This document shows positions 27,334 through 36,921 of a DNA stretch of 64,000 nt, piece after piece. The position numbers were made by a program, and so were the translations under genes. Origin of the DNA: Anaerococcus nagyae (GTDB taxonomy: Bacteria > Bacillota > Clostridia > Tissierellales > Peptoniphilaceae); assembly GCF_017874535.1 (NCBI RefSeq), contig NZ_JAGGLS010000003.1:101970-165969 (forward strand), read 5' to 3'. How positions within the stretch are numbered: the first letter of the stretch is position 1; the number at the start of each line of letters is the position of its first letter. The notes beneath the pieces are model-generated. The model made no database searches and was not told where the DNA came from. It saw only the letters and a list, made by a program, of their open reading frames with translations.

Positions 27334-28692
27334 ATGCAAAATTTACAAAAAGAAAAATATAAAGATTATTTTGAGGGTAAGAAATATAATATAACAACTT
27401 TCGGTTGTCAGATGAATGAACATGATTCTGAGAGAATTTCTTATATCTTAGAAGATCTAGGTTATACTTATACAAGTAATAGAGAAGATGCAGACTTTAT
27501 ACTTTTTAATACTTGCTTAGTTCGTGAGAATGCTGAGCTAAAGTTATATGGTCAGGTATCTTCTCTTAAAAAATTAAAGAAAGAAAATCCAGAGAAAATA
27601 ATTGCTGTATCTGGCTGTATGATGCAAACTACAACAGCTAGAGGTGTAATAATAGACAAACATCCAGAAGTAGATATAATTTTTGGTACCAAGAATATAA
27701 ACTCTCTTGCTGATTTAATATTTAGATATTTGGAAACAAATGAAAGAGTAATTGATATATCTACAGATGATGTAAAAGATGATTTTGAAAAATATAATGC
27801 TACTAATGATTTTCAAGCCTATGTAAATATAATGCGTGGATGTGATAATTATTGTACTTATTGTATAGTTCCAGAATCTAGAGGGCGTGAAGAATCTAGA
27901 CGTCCATACACCATTATAGAAGAAGTTGAATATCTAGTAGATCAAGGATTTAAAGAAATCACCCTTTTAGGACAAAATGTTAATTCCTATGGTAATAAGG
28001 CAAATTATGATTTCACTTTTCCTGAACTTCTAGCTCGTGTGGCGAAAATTCCTGGAGTAGAAAGAATAAGATTTACTTCAAGTCATCCTAAAGATTTATC
28101 AGATGAATTAATTGATGTTATCCGTGATAATGATAATGTATGCAATTATTTCCATTTACCTATGCAATCTGGTTCTAATAGTGTTCTTAAAAAAATGAAT
28201 AGACACTATACGATTGAAAAATACCTAGAAAGGGCAAATAAATTAAAGGAAGAGATTCCAGGCATAGCTTTATCAACTGATATTATTGTAGGATTTCCTA
28301 CAGAAACAGAAGAAGATTTTCAAAAGACTCTTCAAGCTTGCCGTAAGGTAGGATTTGACTCAGCTTTCACCTTTAAATATTCACCAAGGCCAAAAACAGT
28401 TGCAGCTACCTACCCAATTATAGATGATAAAATTGTTCAAGATAGATTCCAAAGACTTTTAGATGAACTATATCCAACCTTTAACGAAAAAAATAAAGAA
28501 TACATTGGGCGTATTGTTGATGTATTATTAGAATCAGAGTCTAAGAATGATTCAAGTGTTTTGACAGGTAGGACAGATACTTTTAAATTGGTTCATGTAA
28601 AGGCTCCAAAAGAACTTATTGGTGAGATTGTTAAGGTTAAAATAACAGACAATACTTCATTTACTATATCAGGAGATTTAGTTAACCAATAA
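27334..28692 (+). CDS. miaB: tRNA-2-methylthio-N6-dimethylallyladenosine synthase
   Basis: Radical-SAM methylthiotransferase acting at A37 of tRNAs. The 452 residues have the N-terminal UPF0004 cysteines (TFGCQMNEHDSE, FNTCLVRENAE, VSGCMMQ), radical SAM CDNYCTYC (C170, C174, C177), and a C-terminal TRAM domain. NEHDSE and NTCLVRENAE identify MiaB rather than RimO or MtaB. Starts 12 bp after the preceding terminator, with GTGAGGA as ribosome site, so it may depend on read-through or a promoter I do not see. Confidence 0.95.
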   Translation: MQNLQKEKYKDYFEGKKYNITTFGCQMNEHDSERISYILEDLGYTYTSNREDADFILFNTCLVRENAELKLYGQVSSLKKLKKENPEKIIAVSGCMMQTTTARGVIIDKHPEVDIIFGTKNINSLADLIFRYLETNERVIDISTDDVKDDFEKYNATNDFQAYVNIMRGCDNYCTYCIVPESRGREESRRPYTIIEEVEYLVDQGFKEITLLGQNVNSYGNKANYDFTFPELLARVAKIPGVERIRFTSSHPKDLSDELIDVIRDNDNVCNYFHLPMQSGSNSVLKKMNRHYTIEKYLERANKLKEEIPGIALSTDIIVGFPTETEEDFQKTLQACRKVGFDSAFTFKYSPRPKTVAATYPIIDDKIVQDRFQRLLDELYPTFNEKNKEYIGRIVDVLLESESKNDSSVLTGRTDTFKLVHVKAPKELIGEIVKVKITDNTSFTISGDLVNQ

Positions 28693-28743
28693 TCAATTAG
28701 ATTATAAAAAATATACATTATTTATTATCCTTTAATTGTTATC

Positions 28744-28773
28744 TTGATAGTGTTATTATCTTAATGTTATAGG
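28744..28773 (+). promoter_or_regulatory. Probable promoter of the V-type ATPase operon
   Basis: TTGATA (28744-28749), 18-bp spacer, TATAGG (28768-28773). The ribosome site GAGG (28780-28783) lies six bases before the ATG. The -10 match is moderate. Confidence 0.4.
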
Positions 28774-28789
28774 AGAAAAGAGGCGATAA

Positions 28790-29770
28790 ATGAGAGATGT
28801 ATTAGTAAAATCAAAAGCAAAAATGGGTAAAATTCCAGATAATGATCTTTATATAAGTCTTGCTAATGAAAGTGATTTATCCAAAAAGATTGATATATTA
28901 TCTAAAAAATATCCTTCAATAGATAATAAGATGGATAAGAAAAGCTTAGAAGATAGTAACTTTAGAAATATGTATAAAGAACTAAAAAGTATAGATTATT
29001 TCTTAAAGGGATTAGAAAGTGATTTTTTCAATCTTTATTTTTCAAAATATGAAATACTATTTTTACAAGAGATAATAGAATCTTTAGTAAATAAAAATTT
29101 TGAGCGAAATTATATAAACTTTTCATCTAACCCATTAGCAAAAAACTTTAATTTAGATCCAAGTATGAACTTGGAAACTTTTATTGAAAAGAATAAAAAT
29201 AGTAGATACTACCGAACATTAGTGCCATATTTAAATAAAAATATGGAGAAGGATTCTGTAATTTTTTTATCATCAAATGCATTGATGAAGTTTTATTACA
29301 GGATTTTACTTAAACTTGCTAAAAAATTTCCACTCAAAGAGCGAAAACTTATTGAAAACTTTTTGGGTGAGGAGATAAATTTATTAAACTTTGAGATGCT
29401 TTATAGGTTAAAATCCTATTATAATTTAAATGATAGTGATATATTTAATTATTTGATAGAAGGTGGCAATACCTTTAATGGTCAAAGACTTAAGGAATTA
29501 TCTCTTTTATCTAAAGAAGATTTCTTAAAGAAAATGAAATCAAGCAAGTATAAGACTCTTTTTGATAATAATGGCCGTATTCATAAAGAAGTGCGTAAGA
29601 GAGAACTGAAGCTTTATAGAGGTGAGATAACCCGACAAAGATCAGATATCCTTTATGTAATTTCAGCTATGAATATAATTTTTATTAGTGGAGAGAATAT
29701 AGAATCATTGTTAGAACTAGATGATAGTTTTACAGCTGACGAACGCATGGAATATTTGATAGTGAGGTAA
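28790..29770 (+). CDS. ntpC: V-type ATPase subunit C (central-axis d-like, AC39 family)
   Basis: 326 residues, all-helical. The subunit sits on the membrane rotor ring and couples it to the central stalk. Recognised by the family pattern around EEINLLNFEMLYRLKSYYNL and the following YLIEGG, plus GLESDFFNLYFSKYE. First gene of the operon here, whereas in the common bacterial order C comes after E (I-K-E-C-F-A-B-D). Sequence is diverged from well-studied members, so identification rests partly on context. Confidence 0.8.
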   Translation: MRDVLVKSKAKMGKIPDNDLYISLANESDLSKKIDILSKKYPSIDNKMDKKSLEDSNFRNMYKELKSIDYFLKGLESDFFNLYFSKYEILFLQEIIESLVNKNFERNYINFSSNPLAKNFNLDPSMNLETFIEKNKNSRYYRTLVPYLNKNMEKDSVIFLSSNALMKFYYRILLKLAKKFPLKERKLIENFLGEEINLLNFEMLYRLKSYYNLNDSDIFNYLIEGGNTFNGQRLKELSLLSKEDFLKKMKSSKYKTLFDNNGRIHKEVRKRELKLYRGEITRQRSDILYVISAMNIIFISGENIESLLELDDSFTADERMEYLIVR

Positions 29771-29772
29771 TA

Positions 29773-30651
29773 ATGGCAGTTGAAAAAATGTATCTGGTAA
29801 ATATGATATCAGACCTGAATAATTTGGACAGCTTTTTAGAAGATGTAATAAAAATTGGAGACATTGAACCAGTTGATGCCTTTAACCAAGTTACTAATAG
29901 GACTTTTAACATTACAGCTAGTGCTGAAAATGTTGATATTGCTGAAGATATCAATAAATTATCAGGATTTGACAGAAACGAAGATGGCTATGTAGAAAAA
30001 CTAGAGGAATTAAAAAATTCTTTAAATGTATCCGATAATCCAAATGGAAAACTTGTGGATCATGAAAGGGTAAATGCCCTCTATGATGAGCTTGAAACTT
30101 TATTAGCAAAAAAACAAGAATTAGAAGAAAAATCTAAAAAGCTTAATATTTATAAAGAAAATATTGACGCTCTTAAAGAACATGATATTGATATTGAAAA
30201 AATTCAAGATTTGAAATATTTCGATTATAGATATGGTTCAGTAACAGAAGATGGTAGGTTTATACTGAAAAATAATTATGATAATATACCATCATTAATA
30301 ATCCATTTAGATGGAAATGTAGATAGAGCAAGTTTAAATGCACTTGATGAAATCTATTCCCTTGATGAAGCTACTTATAAACTAAAAACTCAAACAGATA
30401 ATATTCTTGAGAATGAAAAAAATAATACTAGAAATGTCTCTTTGAGTTTAGACCAAGATTACAGTAAAAAAACACATGAGCAATCTAATAAAATTTATAA
30501 TGATATTATGAATGAATCTAATGATAAAGCAAATACAATTAATGCCGATTATCAATCAAGGATAAACTATATGGATAATATCTATAAAAAATATAAAGAT
30601 GATGTTGTTAACAAAATTGTCGGTTATTTAATCGATGATAATAGTAATTAA
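29773..30651 (+). CDS. V-type ATPase subunit I N-terminal fragment with a stalk-like (G/H-type) tail
   Basis: 292 residues, soluble, no membrane helix. The first residues, MAVEKMYLVNMI, look like the start of subunit I; a coiled coil runs about 95-135 and KYFDYRYGSVTED (near 150) resembles the FRFGR region of subunit I. After about residue 205 the sequence turns into a charged, Asn/Lys-rich helical tail (SKKTHEQSNKIYNDIMNES region) like a peripheral-stalk G/H subunit. The membrane part of subunit I is encoded by the next gene, so subunit I appears split. It starts 2 bp after ntpC. The stalk comparison is inference. Confidence 0.6.
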   Translation: MAVEKMYLVNMISDLNNLDSFLEDVIKIGDIEPVDAFNQVTNRTFNITASAENVDIAEDINKLSGFDRNEDGYVEKLEELKNSLNVSDNPNGKLVDHERVNALYDELETLLAKKQELEEKSKKLNIYKENIDALKEHDIDIEKIQDLKYFDYRYGSVTEDGRFILKNNYDNIPSLIIHLDGNVDRASLNALDEIYSLDEATYKLKTQTDNILENEKNNTRNVSLSLDQDYSKKTHEQSNKIYNDIMNESNDKANTINADYQSRINYMDNIYKKYKDDVVNKIVGYLIDDNSN

Positions 30652-30666
30652 GGAAAATTTAAAGTA

Positions 30667-32499
30667 ATGGCAGATAATCAAGAATTCACACAAAATGATG
30701 ATATTAGACTAAATAATGGAGAAGATTATCTACTTGTATACGCTAAAAACGTAAAAAAAGATATAAATAGAACTATAAATTCACTAGGATTTATTGACAA
30801 TGAGTTACCAGAAAATATCAAAGAATATGATATTGAAAGTCAAATCGTTGAAAATAATGAAAAGCTTAATGCTATAAATCAAAAAATTGATGATTTAAAA
30901 CAAAGATATAATGATGTAATAGATAATCTATCCTATAACTTAAATTTTAGCAAAGAAGCTAGCGCCTATGAAAATAGCATGGCATTTGGTGATAAGTATT
31001 TTTATTTTTCAGCTCAGGTTCCAGAATCTGATTTAAATGTTATTGAAGACTTATCTAAAAAATATCCAAATACTAAAATAGCTAGTGAAAGTAAACAAGT
31101 AGAAAATAATAAAAAACATAAACGTAAAAAAGATAAGAAATCTTCTTCAGGAAAAGAAAATTACTTATTGGTTTATCCAGAAAAGGTAAAAAAAGATGTA
31201 TCAAGATCTATAAACACTCTAGGTTTTGTTGATAAAGAACTTCCAGAAGACTTTGTAATCTCAAAAATAAATGAAGAGGCTAAGAAAACCTCAGATGAGT
31301 TAAGTGAGATTAATAAGCAAATTGATGCTATTAATAGCCAATATGAAGATGTCTTAGGCAATCTCTCATATTCTCTAGATTATACTAAAAAGTCTGATCA
31401 GCTAAAGACAAAGATGGCTAAAGGGGATGACTATTTTTACTTATCAGGATGGGTTCCAGAATCTGAGCTAAAAGAGTTTGAATCTTTAGAGAATGAATAT
31501 AAAGATACAACTGTGACAACTCGTGATGTTGAAACAGTCAATGAACAACCACCAACAAGGTTAAAAAATAATCCTTTATTTAGACCTTTTGAATATTTAG
31601 TAAATATGTATGGAGCTCCCAATTATGATGAAGTTGATCCAACTCCATTTTTTGCAATAACTTATATGCTCTTGTATGGACTAATGTTTGGAGATTTAGG
31701 TCAGGGATTAGTGTTTTTAGCTTTAGGTTTTTATATTTATAAGAAAAATAAAACCTATGGCGCTCTTCTTAAAAGAATAGGGATATCTGCATCTGTTTTT
31801 GGACTGATGTATGGTTCATTTTTTGGTAAGGAAGATTTAATTCCTGCCCTACTTATAAAACCATTTGATAATGTAATGACTGTTCTTATCGCCTCAGTTG
31901 TATTTGGTGTAAGTCTTATGGTAATTTCATATATCATAGGTATTTATAATAAGGTTAGCAAACAAAATAATATAGAAGAAGGTATCTTTGGTAAAGAAGG
32001 ACTTGCAGGACTTATGATGATGATTTCATTTATCATAATAGTACTGAATCTTGTAAATAAAAGTCCGATACCAATGCCTATTGGTACTGTTATGCTTATA
32101 CTTTCAATAATAATGATGGTATTTAAGCAACCAATTGCAAGAAAGATTACAGGATCAAAAAGACTTTACGATTCAAATAAGAGCGATTACTATATAGAAA
32201 GTTCATTTTCAATTATAGAAGCACTTTTATCAGTATTTTCAAATCTTGTATCTTTTACAAGAGTTGGAGCTTTTGCTATAAACCACGTTGGTTTATATAT
32301 GGCTTTTGAGGTTATGGCGAATCTTGCTGGTGGATTCTGGGGTGGAGTAATCTTACTTCTGGGTAACCTATTAATAATAGGTCTTGAAGGAATGATAGTA
32401 TTCATTCAAGGATTAAGACTAGAATTTTATGAAATGTTCAGCAAGTATTATGAAGGAAATGGTCGATTATTTAGACCAATTAGAACTAAAGAAAATTAA
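30667..32499 (+). CDS. ntpI: V-type ATPase subunit I (a-subunit), with duplicated cytoplasmic domain
   Basis: Membrane stator subunit forming the ion half-channels. About residues 320-600 are the transmembrane part, beginning DPTPFFAITYMLLYGLMFGDLGQG and including SFTRVGAFAINHVG, whose Arg532 is in the position of the essential channel Arg, and the ending RLEFYEMFSKYYEGNGRLFRP. The N-terminal 320 residues are not a normal arm. They contain the same cytoplasmic module twice (about 15-143 and 160-288, offset exactly 145 residues) joined by a Lys-rich linker. The usual subunit I start is in the preceding gene. 610 residues. Confidence 0.9.
   Translation: MADNQEFTQNDDIRLNNGEDYLLVYAKNVKKDINRTINSLGFIDNELPENIKEYDIESQIVENNEKLNAINQKIDDLKQRYNDVIDNLSYNLNFSKEASAYENSMAFGDKYFYFSAQVPESDLNVIEDLSKKYPNTKIASESKQVENNKKHKRKKDKKSSSGKENYLLVYPEKVKKDVSRSINTLGFVDKELPEDFVISKINEEAKKTSDELSEINKQIDAINSQYEDVLGNLSYSLDYTKKSDQLKTKMAKGDDYFYLSGWVPESELKEFESLENEYKDTTVTTRDVETVNEQPPTRLKNNPLFRPFEYLVNMYGAPNYDEVDPTPFFAITYMLLYGLMFGDLGQGLVFLALGFYIYKKNKTYGALLKRIGISASVFGLMYGSFFGKEDLIPALLIKPFDNVMTVLIASVVFGVSLMVISYIIGIYNKVSKQNNIEEGIFGKEGLAGLMMMISFIIIVLNLVNKSPIPMPIGTVMLILSIIMMVFKQPIARKITGSKRLYDSNKSDYYIESSFSIIEALLSVFSNLVSFTRVGAFAINHVGLYMAFEVMANLAGGFWGGVILLLGNLLIIGLEGMIVFIQGLRLEFYEMFSKYYEGNGRLFRPIRTKEN
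30709..31530 (+). repeat. Intragenic tandem duplication in ntpI
   Basis: Two copies about 129 codons long at 30709-31095 and 31144-31530, in register at a constant 435-bp offset with no indel at the landmarks compared. Paired landmarks are DYLLVYAKNVKKD / NYLLVYPEKVKKD, SLGFIDNELPE / TLGFVDKELPE and YFYFSAQVPES / YFYLSGWVPES. Nucleotide identity is lower than protein similarity, so the duplication is old. Confidence 0.85.
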
Positions 32500-32516
32500 T
32501 TAGAGAGGAAAAGAAT

Positions 32517-32963
32517 ATGATATTAAAAATAGGAATGTTAGCATTAGCAGTTGTAGTTATTACAATTTACTCAGGTTTATACCTACTAAAAACAAATGAA
32601 GATCCATCAAAAGATAAGATTAAAAAAGCACTTAGAATAAACTTATCAACTTTTGTGCCAGTAATGGCTATGATTTTAGTTTTACTTCTACCATCAAATA
32701 CAAAAGCAGCAGCAACTGACGCAGCTGTAGCAGCAGGAAGTACTGCAAGCAATGTAGATGGACTTAGATATATTGGTGCAGCATTATCAACAGGACTTGC
32801 AACTATAGGTACTGGTTATGCTGTAGGTACAGTAGGTTCAGCAGCTTTAGGTGCTATTTCTGAAGATCAATCAATACTTGGACGTACAATAATCTTTGTA
32901 GGTCTAGCAGAAGGTATTGCTATCTTTGGTGTTATTATCTCAATATTAATCTTAAACGCATAA
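32517..32963 (+). CDS. ntpK: V-type ATPase subunit K (rotor ring proteolipid)
   Basis: 148 residues, four predicted membrane helices. The second hairpin is a canonical c-type unit (LGLATIGTGYAVGTVGSAALG region, then the ion-binding Glu in VGLAEGIAIFG). The first two helices (about 5-25 and 44-62) lack that Gly-rich pattern and carry no acidic residue, so one ion site per four helices is expected. An Ala-rich loop (KAAATDAAVAAGS) joins the halves. Whether H+ or Na+ is pumped cannot be settled from the sequence. Confidence 0.9.
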   Translation: MILKIGMLALAVVVITIYSGLYLLKTNEDPSKDKIKKALRINLSTFVPVMAMILVLLLPSNTKAAATDAAVAAGSTASNVDGLRYIGAALSTGLATIGTGYAVGTVGSAALGAISEDQSILGRTIIFVGLAEGIAIFGVIISILILNA

Positions 32964-32964
32964 A

Positions 32965-33204
32965 ATGAAGGCAAAAATATTAACTAATGACCCAAGTCTT
33001 ATAGTAATGTTTAGACTTGGGTCTATTGAAGGAAGCCTAGTAAATAATCCAGAAGAGATGGATGAGGAGTTTAGAGCATCCATAAAAGATGAAAATCTTG
33101 CTGTTTTAATACTTACAACAACCACCAAGTCTTGGATAGAAAAAGAAGTTAGGGCTCATAGGGAAAGCGAAAGTATTCCTTTGATAGTAGTCATAGACGG
33201 TTAA
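32965..33204 (+). CDS. ntpF: V-type ATPase subunit F (short)
   Basis: Central-stalk subunit. 79 residues against about 100 in the family. FRLGSIEG, the AVLILTT strand and the end IPLIVVIDG match the Rossmann-like N-terminal domain, but the C-terminal helix that normally reaches along subunit D is missing. The stop is followed at once by the ribosome site of ntpE, so I see no frameshifted remainder. Starts one base after the ntpK stop. Confidence 0.8.
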   Translation: MKAKILTNDPSLIVMFRLGSIEGSLVNNPEEMDEEFRASIKDENLAVLILTTTTKSWIEKEVRAHRESESIPLIVVIDG

Positions 33205-33215
33205 TTGGAGGTAAT

Positions 33216-33821
33216 ATGCTAGATTTAAATGCAAAACTCTCAACCTTTAGAAAGATGGTTTGGGATGAAGAAAAAGCAAGAAGTGAAGAACAATTATACA
33301 ATTCTACTAATATAAATAGTCAACAAATAGAAGAAAAGAAACAAAAACTTGAAAAAGATTTAAAGAATACTCTAGAATCTCGTAAAAGCTTTGCCACTAT
33401 TCGTGGAAATGAAAGAATAGCAAAACTTGAAGAAGAACAAAAGACAAACTTTTATGCCCACAAGGAATTCTTACTCAATGAATTAGTGGGTGAAATAAAA
33501 GAGAAATTGATAGAATATACAAAAACAGATGAGTATAAAAATTCTTTATCTACTAACATAGAAAAAAAATTAGAGGAATTAAATGAATCTAGTGATAATT
33601 TTGAAATCTTAGTAAGAAAAGAAGATATGAATCTTATATCCTATCCTCATTTAGGTCACTTAGATGAAAAATATATAGGTGGTTTTATATTAAAATCCAT
33701 TGATGGATCCTACCAATATAATTACACCTACCTAAAAAAAATTGAGGAAGAAAAATATGATATAGGAAGAACTTTATATAATCTGTTTGAGAAAGAGAGT
33801 TTTAATGAATCCAACAATTAA
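33216..33821 (+). CDS. ntpE: V-type ATPase subunit E (peripheral stalk)
   Basis: 201 residues. A long N-terminal helix (about 20-85, rich in Lys/Glu/Gln) is followed by a mixed alpha/beta C-terminal domain with YIGGFILKS, typical for the E subunit that clamps the top of the A3B3 head. Good GGAGG site before the ATG. It overlaps the ntpA start by 17 bp. Confidence 0.85.
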   Translation: MLDLNAKLSTFRKMVWDEEKARSEEQLYNSTNINSQQIEEKKQKLEKDLKNTLESRKSFATIRGNERIAKLEEEQKTNFYAHKEFLLNELVGEIKEKLIEYTKTDEYKNSLSTNIEKKLEELNESSDNFEILVRKEDMNLISYPHLGHLDEKYIGGFILKSIDGSYQYNYTYLKKIEEEKYDIGRTLYNLFEKESFNESNN

Positions 33822-35562
33822 AACAATAAATGGACCAGTAGTAATCGCAAAAAATGCTGGTGATCTTAAAATTCGTGAAATGGTAAGTGTCGGTGACCTT
33901 AAACTTATCGGTGAAGTAATCTCGGTAGATGGTGATTTTGCTACTATAGAAGTTTATGAAGATACTTCTGGACTTCGAGCAAATGAACCTATTATATCTA
34001 CACACAGACCGCTTTCCGTAAGACTTGGTCCAGGTCTTTTAAAGAATATGTTTGATGGTATAGAAAGACCACTTGAAAAAATAATGGATGAGAATGGAGC
34101 CTTTATACCATCAGGTATTGGATTTACTAACCTTGATGAAGAAAAAGAATGGGATGTTGATATAAAAGTTAAAGATGGTGAATCCATTCATGTTGGCGAT
34201 ATTTATGCTACTATCAAGGAAACAAAAACTATCGAGCATAGGTTAATGAGTACTGTTGATGGAACTATCAGTGAGGTAAAAGCATCAGGCACTTATAAAC
34301 TAGAAGATACTATAGTTAAAGTAAAAACCAATGAAGGTATTGAGGAGCTTAAGCTATATCAATACTGGCCAGTTAGAAATCCACGTCCAGTAAAAAAAGT
34401 AAGACCATTAGAGCTTTTACTTAATACAGGACAAAGAGTATTAGATGTATTTTTTCCAGTTGCAAAAGGTGGTACAGTAGCTATTCCGGGAGGATTTGGT
34501 ACTGGAAAAACTATGCTTCAACACCAATTTGCTCAGTATGCAGATGCAGATATTATTATCTACATAGGTTGTGGTGAACGTGGTAACGAAATGACCCAAG
34601 TACTTGAAGAATTCCCAGAACTTATAGATCCAAATACTGGTTACGGTTTGATGGAAAGAACAATCCTTATAGCAAATACATCAAATATGCCAGTAGCTGC
34701 TCGTGAAGCTTCTATTTATACTGGAATTACTATTGCTGAGTATTTTAGAGATATGGGTTATCACGTAGCTTTAATGGCTGATTCAACATCAAGATGGGCA
34801 GAAGCCTTACGTGAAATTTCTGGACGTTTGGAGGAAATCCCAGCAGAAGAAGGCTACCCAGCTTATCTAGGATCTAGATTATCTCAATTTTATGAAAGAG
34901 CAGGATATTTTACAAACTTAAATGGATCTGATGGATCAGTAACACTTATAGGAGCTGTTTCACCATCTGGAGGAGATTTCTCAGAACCAGTAACCGAAAA
35001 TACCAGAAGGGCTGTAAATGTATTTTTAGGCTTAGATAGAAAATTAGCATATTCACGTCATTATCCAGCTATTAACTGGATGACTTCATACTCAAATTAT
35101 GTGGATACCATTAGATCATATTACCAAGAAGAAACTGGTGAAGATATAATTGGTGTACGCAATGAGTTAATGAATGTCTTATTACAAGAAGAAGAAGTTA
35201 GCTCAATATTAATGTTAGTAGGTAAAGATGCCCTATCTGATAGTCAAAGAAATATTCTTGATGTTGCAGAATTAATTAGAGTAGGATTTTTGCAACAGAA
35301 CGCTTACAATGATACTGATAAATATGTGCCACTAGAAAAACAAATAAAAATGTTAAAAGTAATAGAGAATTATTATCATAAATCAGATGAAGCAATTAAA
35401 AATGGTATTCCATATAATAGAGTGTATGATCCTAAAATAATTAATGATATTACTCAAATGAAATATAATATAAAAAATGATGATTTAGATAAATTTACAG
35501 TTTTAAACAATAAACTTGAATCACATTTCCTAGGTCTTGGAGGAGGCGAAATTAATGCGTAA
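33805..35562 (+). CDS. ntpA: V-type ATPase catalytic subunit A
   Basis: Catalytic ATP-hydrolysing subunit. 585 residues starting [13 protein letters not shown] at the ATG 33805; a longer frame from 33787 would only add residues inside ntpE. P-loop GFGTGKT at 230-236, the non-homologous A-subunit insertion (about 110-190), GERGNEM, and [27 protein letters not shown] signature in parts. GGEINA ends the protein and overlaps the ntpB start by 8 bp. Confidence 0.97.
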   Translation: MNPTIKTINGPVVIAKNAGDLKIREMVSVGDLKLIGEVISVDGDFATIEVYEDTSGLRANEPIISTHRPLSVRLGPGLLKNMFDGIERPLEKIMDENGAFIPSGIGFTNLDEEKEWDVDIKVKDGESIHVGDIYATIKETKTIEHRLMSTVDGTISEVKASGTYKLEDTIVKVKTNEGIEELKLYQYWPVRNPRPVKKVRPLELLLNTGQRVLDVFFPVAKGGTVAIPGGFGTGKTMLQHQFAQYADADIIIYIGCGERGNEMTQVLEEFPELIDPNTGYGLMERTILIANTSNMPVAAREASIYTGITIAEYFRDMGYHVALMADSTSRWAEALREISGRLEEIPAEEGYPAYLGSRLSQFYERAGYFTNLNGSDGSVTLIGAVSPSGGDFSEPVTENTRRAVNVFLGLDRKLAYSRHYPAINWMTSYSNYVDTIRSYYQEETGEDIIGVRNELMNVLLQEEEVSSILMLVGKDALSDSQRNILDVAELIRVGFLQQNAYNDTDKYVPLEKQIKMLKVIENYYHKSDEAIKNGIPYNRVYDPKIINDITQMKYNIKNDDLDKFTVLNNKLESHFLGLGGGEINA

Positions 35563-36919
35563 AGAATATACAAAAGTTAAAAGAATCGAATCCTCAATTA
35601 TTGAAATAGAAAATGTAGCAGATGTAACTTATAATGCTGTTGTTTCTGTTCACGCTTTAGGAATGGATTTTGTAGGACAAGTTGTTAAAATAGATGATGA
35701 AACTATATCAATTGAGGTTTTTGGTAATACACAAGACTTTTCTCTTGATGATATAGTAATAAGTTTTGAGGAAAAACCTCTTGCAATCCCACTTAATGAA
35801 AAGATTTTGGGTCGTACATTTGACGGGCTTGCTCGCCCAATAGATAATGGTGGAGAAATCTATTCTGAAAAAAATTATTCAGTTGAAGGTGAGCCACTAA
35901 ATCCAGTTGCTCGTGAGTATCCAAGAGACTTTATACAAACGGGAATATCAGCGATAGATACGCTAACAACTCTAATTCGTGGACAAAAATTACCAATATT
36001 TTCCGGATATGGTTTATCACATAATCAAATTGCAGCCCAAATAGTAAGACAAGCAAAACTTAAAACTGATGAAGACTTTGCTTTTGTTTTTGCTGCTATG
36101 GGAATTAAAAAAGATGAAGCTATGTTTTTTGAAGACGCTTTTAATAAAGCAGGTGTACGTGACAAGGTTGTTATGTATCAAAACCTAGCAGATAGTCCAA
36201 TTATGGAAAGACTTATAGCTCCAAAATGCGCATTAACTGCTGCAGAATATTTAGCTTATGAAAAAGGATACCATGTTTTAGTAATAATTACAGATATGAC
36301 ATCATATTCAGAAGCTTTGCGTGAAGTATCTTCAATTAGACAAGAAGTCCCTTCCCGTAAGGGGTATCCAGGATACTTGTATTCTGATCTTGCTACTTTA
36401 TATGAAAGGGCTGGTATGATTAGAGATGTAGATGGATCGGTAACACTTATACCAATTTTAACAATGCCTAACGATGATATTACTCACCCAGTACCAGATC
36501 TCACAGGTTATATTACTGAAGGACAGATAGTAATTGATAGATCTTTATACAACAAAGGAATTTACCCACCAATAAATGTTTTACCATCACTTTCAAGGCT
36601 TATGAAAGATGGTATTGGTGAAGGATATACAAGAGCAGACCATGAAGACTTGATGAACCAAATTTATGAATCATATTCTCATGTTGGAGAAGTTAGAAAT
36701 ATTGCTCAGATAGTTGGTGAAGATGATCTGTCAGATATAGATAAAAAGTATCTTGAATTTGGTGATGAATTTGAAAAAAGATTTTTATCTCAACAACCTA
36801 CTGAAAATCGAGAACTTGAGGAAAGTTTAGATTTAGGTTGGGAAATCCTAAAAATCTTACCAAGAACAGAACTTCATAGGGTAAGTCCAGAAAATCTTGA
36901 TAAATTCATAGGTAATTAA
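35555..36919 (+). CDS. ntpB: V-type ATPase regulatory subunit B
   Basis: Non-catalytic nucleotide-site subunit of the head. 454 residues; the ATG at 35555 has AGGAGG upstream inside ntpA. Family motifs include [35 protein letters not shown] in place of a P-loop, [13 protein letters not shown] and [15 protein letters not shown]. The upstream in-frame ATG at 35537 would disrupt the normal N-terminus. Confidence 0.97.
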   Translation: MRKEYTKVKRIESSIIEIENVADVTYNAVVSVHALGMDFVGQVVKIDDETISIEVFGNTQDFSLDDIVISFEEKPLAIPLNEKILGRTFDGLARPIDNGGEIYSEKNYSVEGEPLNPVAREYPRDFIQTGISAIDTLTTLIRGQKLPIFSGYGLSHNQIAAQIVRQAKLKTDEDFAFVFAAMGIKKDEAMFFEDAFNKAGVRDKVVMYQNLADSPIMERLIAPKCALTAAEYLAYEKGYHVLVIITDMTSYSEALREVSSIRQEVPSRKGYPGYLYSDLATLYERAGMIRDVDGSVTLIPILTMPNDDITHPVPDLTGYITEGQIVIDRSLYNKGIYPPINVLPSLSRLMKDGIGEGYTRADHEDLMNQIYESYSHVGEVRNIAQIVGEDDLSDIDKKYLEFGDEFEKRFLSQQPTENRELEESLDLGWEILKILPRTELHRVSPENLDKFIGN

Positions 36920-36921
36920 TT

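Noticed and set aside
31755..32405. Minus-strand frames opposite ntpI
   Set aside because: Antisense shadows of the membrane helices; no start signals or domain evidence.
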